NCBI GenBank assembly: GCA_949289045.1
Contig: CASEMN010000005.1
Coordinates: forward strand, 81,855 to 145,854
DNA from: an uncultured Oscillospiraceae bacterium
Lineage (GTDB): Bacteria > Bacillota > Clostridia > Oscillospirales > Acutalibacteraceae
DNA length: 64,000 nucleotides
Reading direction: 5' to 3'
Below the pieces are notes generated by a model, which worked only from the letters and a program-made list of their open reading frames with translations, had not been told where the DNA came from and did not search any database. The position numbers were made by a program, and so were the translations under genes. Below, one piece after another: positions 61,822 to 64,000 of this stretch (positions within the stretch are counted from its first letter, which is position 1; every line of letters begins with the position of its first letter).

Positions 61822-61849
61822 TGAATAGTTTACACATAAATAAAGCAAA

Positions 61850-61894
61850 AACAGCATCGGAGAAGATTTGGCTTCTTCGGCGCTGTTCTTTTTT
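61850..61894 (+). terminator. Terminator after the YgjP-type gene
   Basis: AACAGC...GGAGAAG pairs with CTTCTTC...GCTGTT, followed by CTTTTTT; convergent with the anti-sigma gene. Confidence 0.75.
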
Positions 61895-61921
61895 GAGATG
61901 TTATGAATTTACGAACCAAGT

Positions 61922-63268
61922 TTATTTTTCCGTAAGGGTAAAGCCCGCTTCGCTGTCTCCAGTAAGAGAAAAACGATAGCTCAGTCCGTACTGTACGGGG
62001 AATTTTTTACCCTCACATATCGTATATTCTTTTCCCTCAGTGTCGGTGACTCTTAAATCGAAAGAGAACTGCTGAAGTTTATATCCCTGGGTCTTAAAGG
62101 GAAAATCTGCTGGAGTAAATCTAAATTCAAGAGAAGAATCCTTTGCAACTTCCCAGCCGTTTGCGTTTTGGGCAGCCTGAGTGGCAAGAGGCTCACCGTC
62201 AAGGTAATAGTCTATTGCAATGTTTTTGATATTTATATCGGTGTTGTTTTCAATGTTCATGAAAAATACCTCTTCTGTGAGGAAAGCCATTTTTTTGCCG
62301 TATTTATTCATATTGAGTTTATTCAAGAGATTTTGCACCTCTGAGGCAGATGAAGAAAAATCCTTTATATTTTTGCCTGTAAAATTAGAGGCGTGTTCTG
62401 CTGTTACGGTGTATTCCTTGTGTTCTCCCTCCGCTGTGTATTCCCATGTTACATAGTCAAGATTTTCGATTAAAGCAATCAGAACGCAGGAATCACGCAG
62501 CATGATTTTCTGAACTTCTTCTTCATTGTATGAAGAAGAAGCATCATCAAGAATCAGCATCCAGCCGTAAGGCTCTGCGGCAGTATGGAGTTGGCTTGAA
62601 TATCCTCCAAAGTGGTTTGGGACACCTAAAGCGCCGGCTATTTTGGTATCTGCAACAATATCACCCACATACGGATTTTTTAGCGAGTAAAGCTCTGCTG
62701 CTGGTTCGCTTATTAAAGTGTTGTTTTCCCAACGGATAAGACCGTTTACACGTACTTCTTTTATGTTGCCTTTAGTCTTGTATTCACTGTCGAAAGTCAT
62801 GCTGTTAATAAAACATTTAGGCGCCGAATAGACGGTTATATCAACTACGCCGTCATTTTCGGAAAACGCAACTCTGGCAGCTCCGCTTCCGCTTATTCCG
62901 AAATCACCGCTTATTTTTACGGTGTTGTCTGTGACTGATAAATCACTGTAAAAGTCTTCAGTATACGCTTTTTCTCCTATATACAGGATTCTGAACGTTG
63001 CCGCAGCCAAAACAAGAATGATTATTACAGCGCATACTATAAATCCCTTTTGCAGGGAGCGGCGGCGGATTTTTTTAAGATAGTTTACCTCCGTCTTAGG
63101 TTCGCTTCCGGTTTTTTCCGGTTCTTTCATTCGCTGTAAGACTTCGGTGCATTCGGTACATTCCTTTAAATGTTCGTTTACGGCTTCATTGGTAGTTTTG
63201 CTTGTAAGACCATCGACATACGATGGGAGCAAATCCCGTACAATATCACAGTTAAGCTTTGTACTCAT
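61922..63268 (-). CDS. Zinc-finger (ZAS) anti-sigma membrane protein
   Basis: A 448-residue protein. The N-terminal anti-sigma zinc finger has CDIVRDLLPSYVDGLTSKTTNEAVNEHLKECTEC (H-x3-C-x2-C). A basic linker and one membrane helix follow (about 75-97, GFIVCAVIIILVLAAATFRIL). A large extracytoplasmic region has no domain I can name. It overlaps the sigma gene by 17 bp, as typical for an ECF sigma/anti-sigma operon. It probably holds the sigma factor at the membrane until an envelope signal arrives. Confidence 0.85.
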   Translation of the reverse strand: MSTKLNCDIVRDLLPSYVDGLTSKTTNEAVNEHLKECTECTEVLQRMKEPEKTGSEPKTEVNYLKKIRRRSLQKGFIVCAVIIILVLAAATFRILYIGEKAYTEDFYSDLSVTDNTVKISGDFGISGSGAARVAFSENDGVVDITVYSAPKCFINSMTFDSEYKTKGNIKEVRVNGLIRWENNTLISEPAAELYSLKNPYVGDIVADTKIAGALGVPNHFGGYSSQLHTAAEPYGWMLILDDASSSYNEEEVQKIMLRDSCVLIALIENLDYVTWEYTAEGEHKEYTVTAEHASNFTGKNIKDFSSSASEVQNLLNKLNMNKYGKKMAFLTEEVFFMNIENNTDINIKNIAIDYYLDGEPLATQAAQNANGWEVAKDSSLEFRFTPADFPFKTQGYKLQQFSFDLRVTDTEGKEYTICEGKKFPVQYGLSYRFSLTGDSEAGFTLTEK

Positions 63269-63740
63269 CTGCTTCCAGCTCCTTTTTGATTTTTTCTTTG
63301 CCTCGATAGTAGTTGACCCTTGCCCAGTTTTCCGTCTGCGACATTATGTCGCCTATCTCACGGAATGACAGTCCTCCAAGGAGTCTAAGGTACATGACCT
63401 CGCGCATTTCGTTGTTTAGCGAATGCATCCTTTTCATCAATTCCAGCTGACCCATGTTTGAAAAAATTTCATTTTCCGGCGATGGGGAAGAAGCGGTATG
63501 TTCTTCAAGAATATCGGCAGAAGGATGTTTACGGGAATAGCTTAAAAATACATTTTTTGCTATTGCGCAAAGCCATGTGGTAATTTTGCAGCTTCCGTCA
63601 AATTTCTTTGCCGATTTTACCGCCTGATAAAAGGTTTCCTGAGTCAGCTCCTCAGCGGTGTCTGCATTTCGGGTAAGGGAAAGAAGATAGCCATAGACCG
63701 TCTGCGAATGTTCGCGGTAGATTTCTTCCATTGACAGCAT
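63252..63740 (-). CDS. ECF-type sigma factor (SigW/SigV-like group)
   Basis: A 162-residue sigma factor. Region 2 has YGYLLSLTRNADTAEELTQETFYQAVKSAKKFDGSCKITTWLCAIAKN, with the W-L region 2.4 signature. Region 4 has MREVMYLRLLGGLSFREIGDIMSQTENWARVNYYRGKEKIKKEL. It lacks regions 1.1 and 3. ATG 63740 has AAGGAG 8 nt upstream. Coupled with the ZAS anti-sigma gene. Confidence 0.92.
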   Translation of the reverse strand: MLSMEEIYREHSQTVYGYLLSLTRNADTAEELTQETFYQAVKSAKKFDGSCKITTWLCAIAKNVFLSYSRKHPSADILEEHTASSPSPENEIFSNMGQLELMKRMHSLNNEMREVMYLRLLGGLSFREIGDIMSQTENWARVNYYRGKEKIKKELEADEYKA

Positions 63741-63913
63741 CGAGTTATCTCCTTTCAGTTTATTTGTCTATTAATGCCGGAAACGGCCGAAACGTTACAG
63801 ATAAAAGAAAAATTTTTACAGCTTAAAAGTTATTATATAATATCACATTTTGAGTTTTCCACAATTTTTGTTTTTAATGTTAAAAAGAGCCGGCCGCTTT
63901 CGTGAAGTGGTAT

Positions 63914-63955
63914 AAAGATAGGAGACACAAAAAAACGTGTCTCCTATCTTTTGTT
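63914..63955. terminator. 15-bp perfect stem-loop before the last gene
   Basis: AAAGATAGGAGACAC / GTGTCTCCTATCTTT with an 8-nt A-rich loop and a short T-run. A TATAAT follows at 63957-63962. It may end an incoming transcript or attenuate the next gene. Confidence 0.6.
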
Positions 63956-63982
63956 GTATAATGAAGAAAAGGCGGTGAAAAA

Positions 63983-64000
63983 ATGCGAAAAGAATATACA
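63983..64000 (+). CDS. Start of an unidentified gene (cut by window edge)
   Basis: ATG at 63983 with AAGGCGGTG about 6 nt upstream begins an open frame of six codons (MRKEYT) before the window ends. Too short to identify. Confidence 0.4.

Overview
This window reads as a chromosome segment of a low-to-mid GC, endospore-forming Bacillota of class Clostridia, probably a gut-type Oscillospirales/Ruminococcaceae relative. That placement rests on spoVAC, spoVAD and spoIIE, AGGAGG-type ribosome sites, frequent TTG/GTG starts and many rho-independent terminators. No rRNA, tRNA or CRISPR array was recognised.

Layout. 1-4.4 kb (minus strand): a partial YitT-like membrane protein, mini-RNase III, Obg, an acetyltransferase and a zinc-ribbon/PASTA protein whose kinase domain has lost its catalytic residues. 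4.8-9.8 kb: an amino-acid permease, a lone MacB-type ATPase, spoVAC-spoVAD plus a 51-residue protein, an array of 99-bp tandem repeats with covarying palindromes, and a thioredoxin-like protein. 9.8-16.4 kb: carbohydrate genes (a GH63-like hydrolase with an AraC regulator, a GH36 alpha-galactosidase with a GPH symporter, nagA). 16.4-20.2 kb: rpmG-secE-nusG-rplK-rplA, an L10 leader with attenuator, and rplJ-rplL. 20.3-21.9 kb: an ECF sigma/DUF4179 pair. 22.2-27.3 kb: a nucleoside-salvage cluster (acetyltransferase, ribokinase, nucleoside hydrolase, DcuC-type carrier, LacI regulator) with a candidate LacI operator at its promoter. 27.5-32.8 kb: spoIIE, purA, and a guaA with a shortened, active-site-less glutaminase domain.

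The most remarkable part is 32.8-54.2 kb. The last codons of guaA (core GAGTGGGAATAA) recur exactly at 47237, 50889 and 54202. They divide 21.4 kb into three tandem elements with homologous ends. Element A (14.4 kb) carries repressor, excisionase, an intact tyrosine integrase, a RepA-like ATPase, and a defence operon: a small HTH protein, an Eco57I-like restriction-methylase, a second adenine methylase, and an OLD-family nuclease with a UvrD-like helicase (Gabija-like). Element B (3.7 kb) has a homologous repressor/excisionase, an integrase broken by an out-of-frame deletion, TnpV and a small-molecule methyltransferase. Element C (3.3 kb) has no integrase at all and carries an HTH-fused C5 cytosine methylase plus a PD-(D/E)XK nuclease. 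The HTH modules in A and C are homologous, and both promoters carry a TTCG-N6-CGAA dyad between -35 and -10, abutting the -10. I infer that one regulator family controls both modification systems. A terminator just beyond the last core is probably the original guaA terminator, displaced by the array.

54.5-64 kb: an XRE-family membrane regulator, a GH78 rhamnosidase, a SAM methyltransferase, an XRE-AlaA aminotransferase fusion that repeats its own leader and ribosome site internally, a YgjP-type metalloprotein, a second ECF sigma/anti-sigma pair, and the first codons of a gene that runs off the window.
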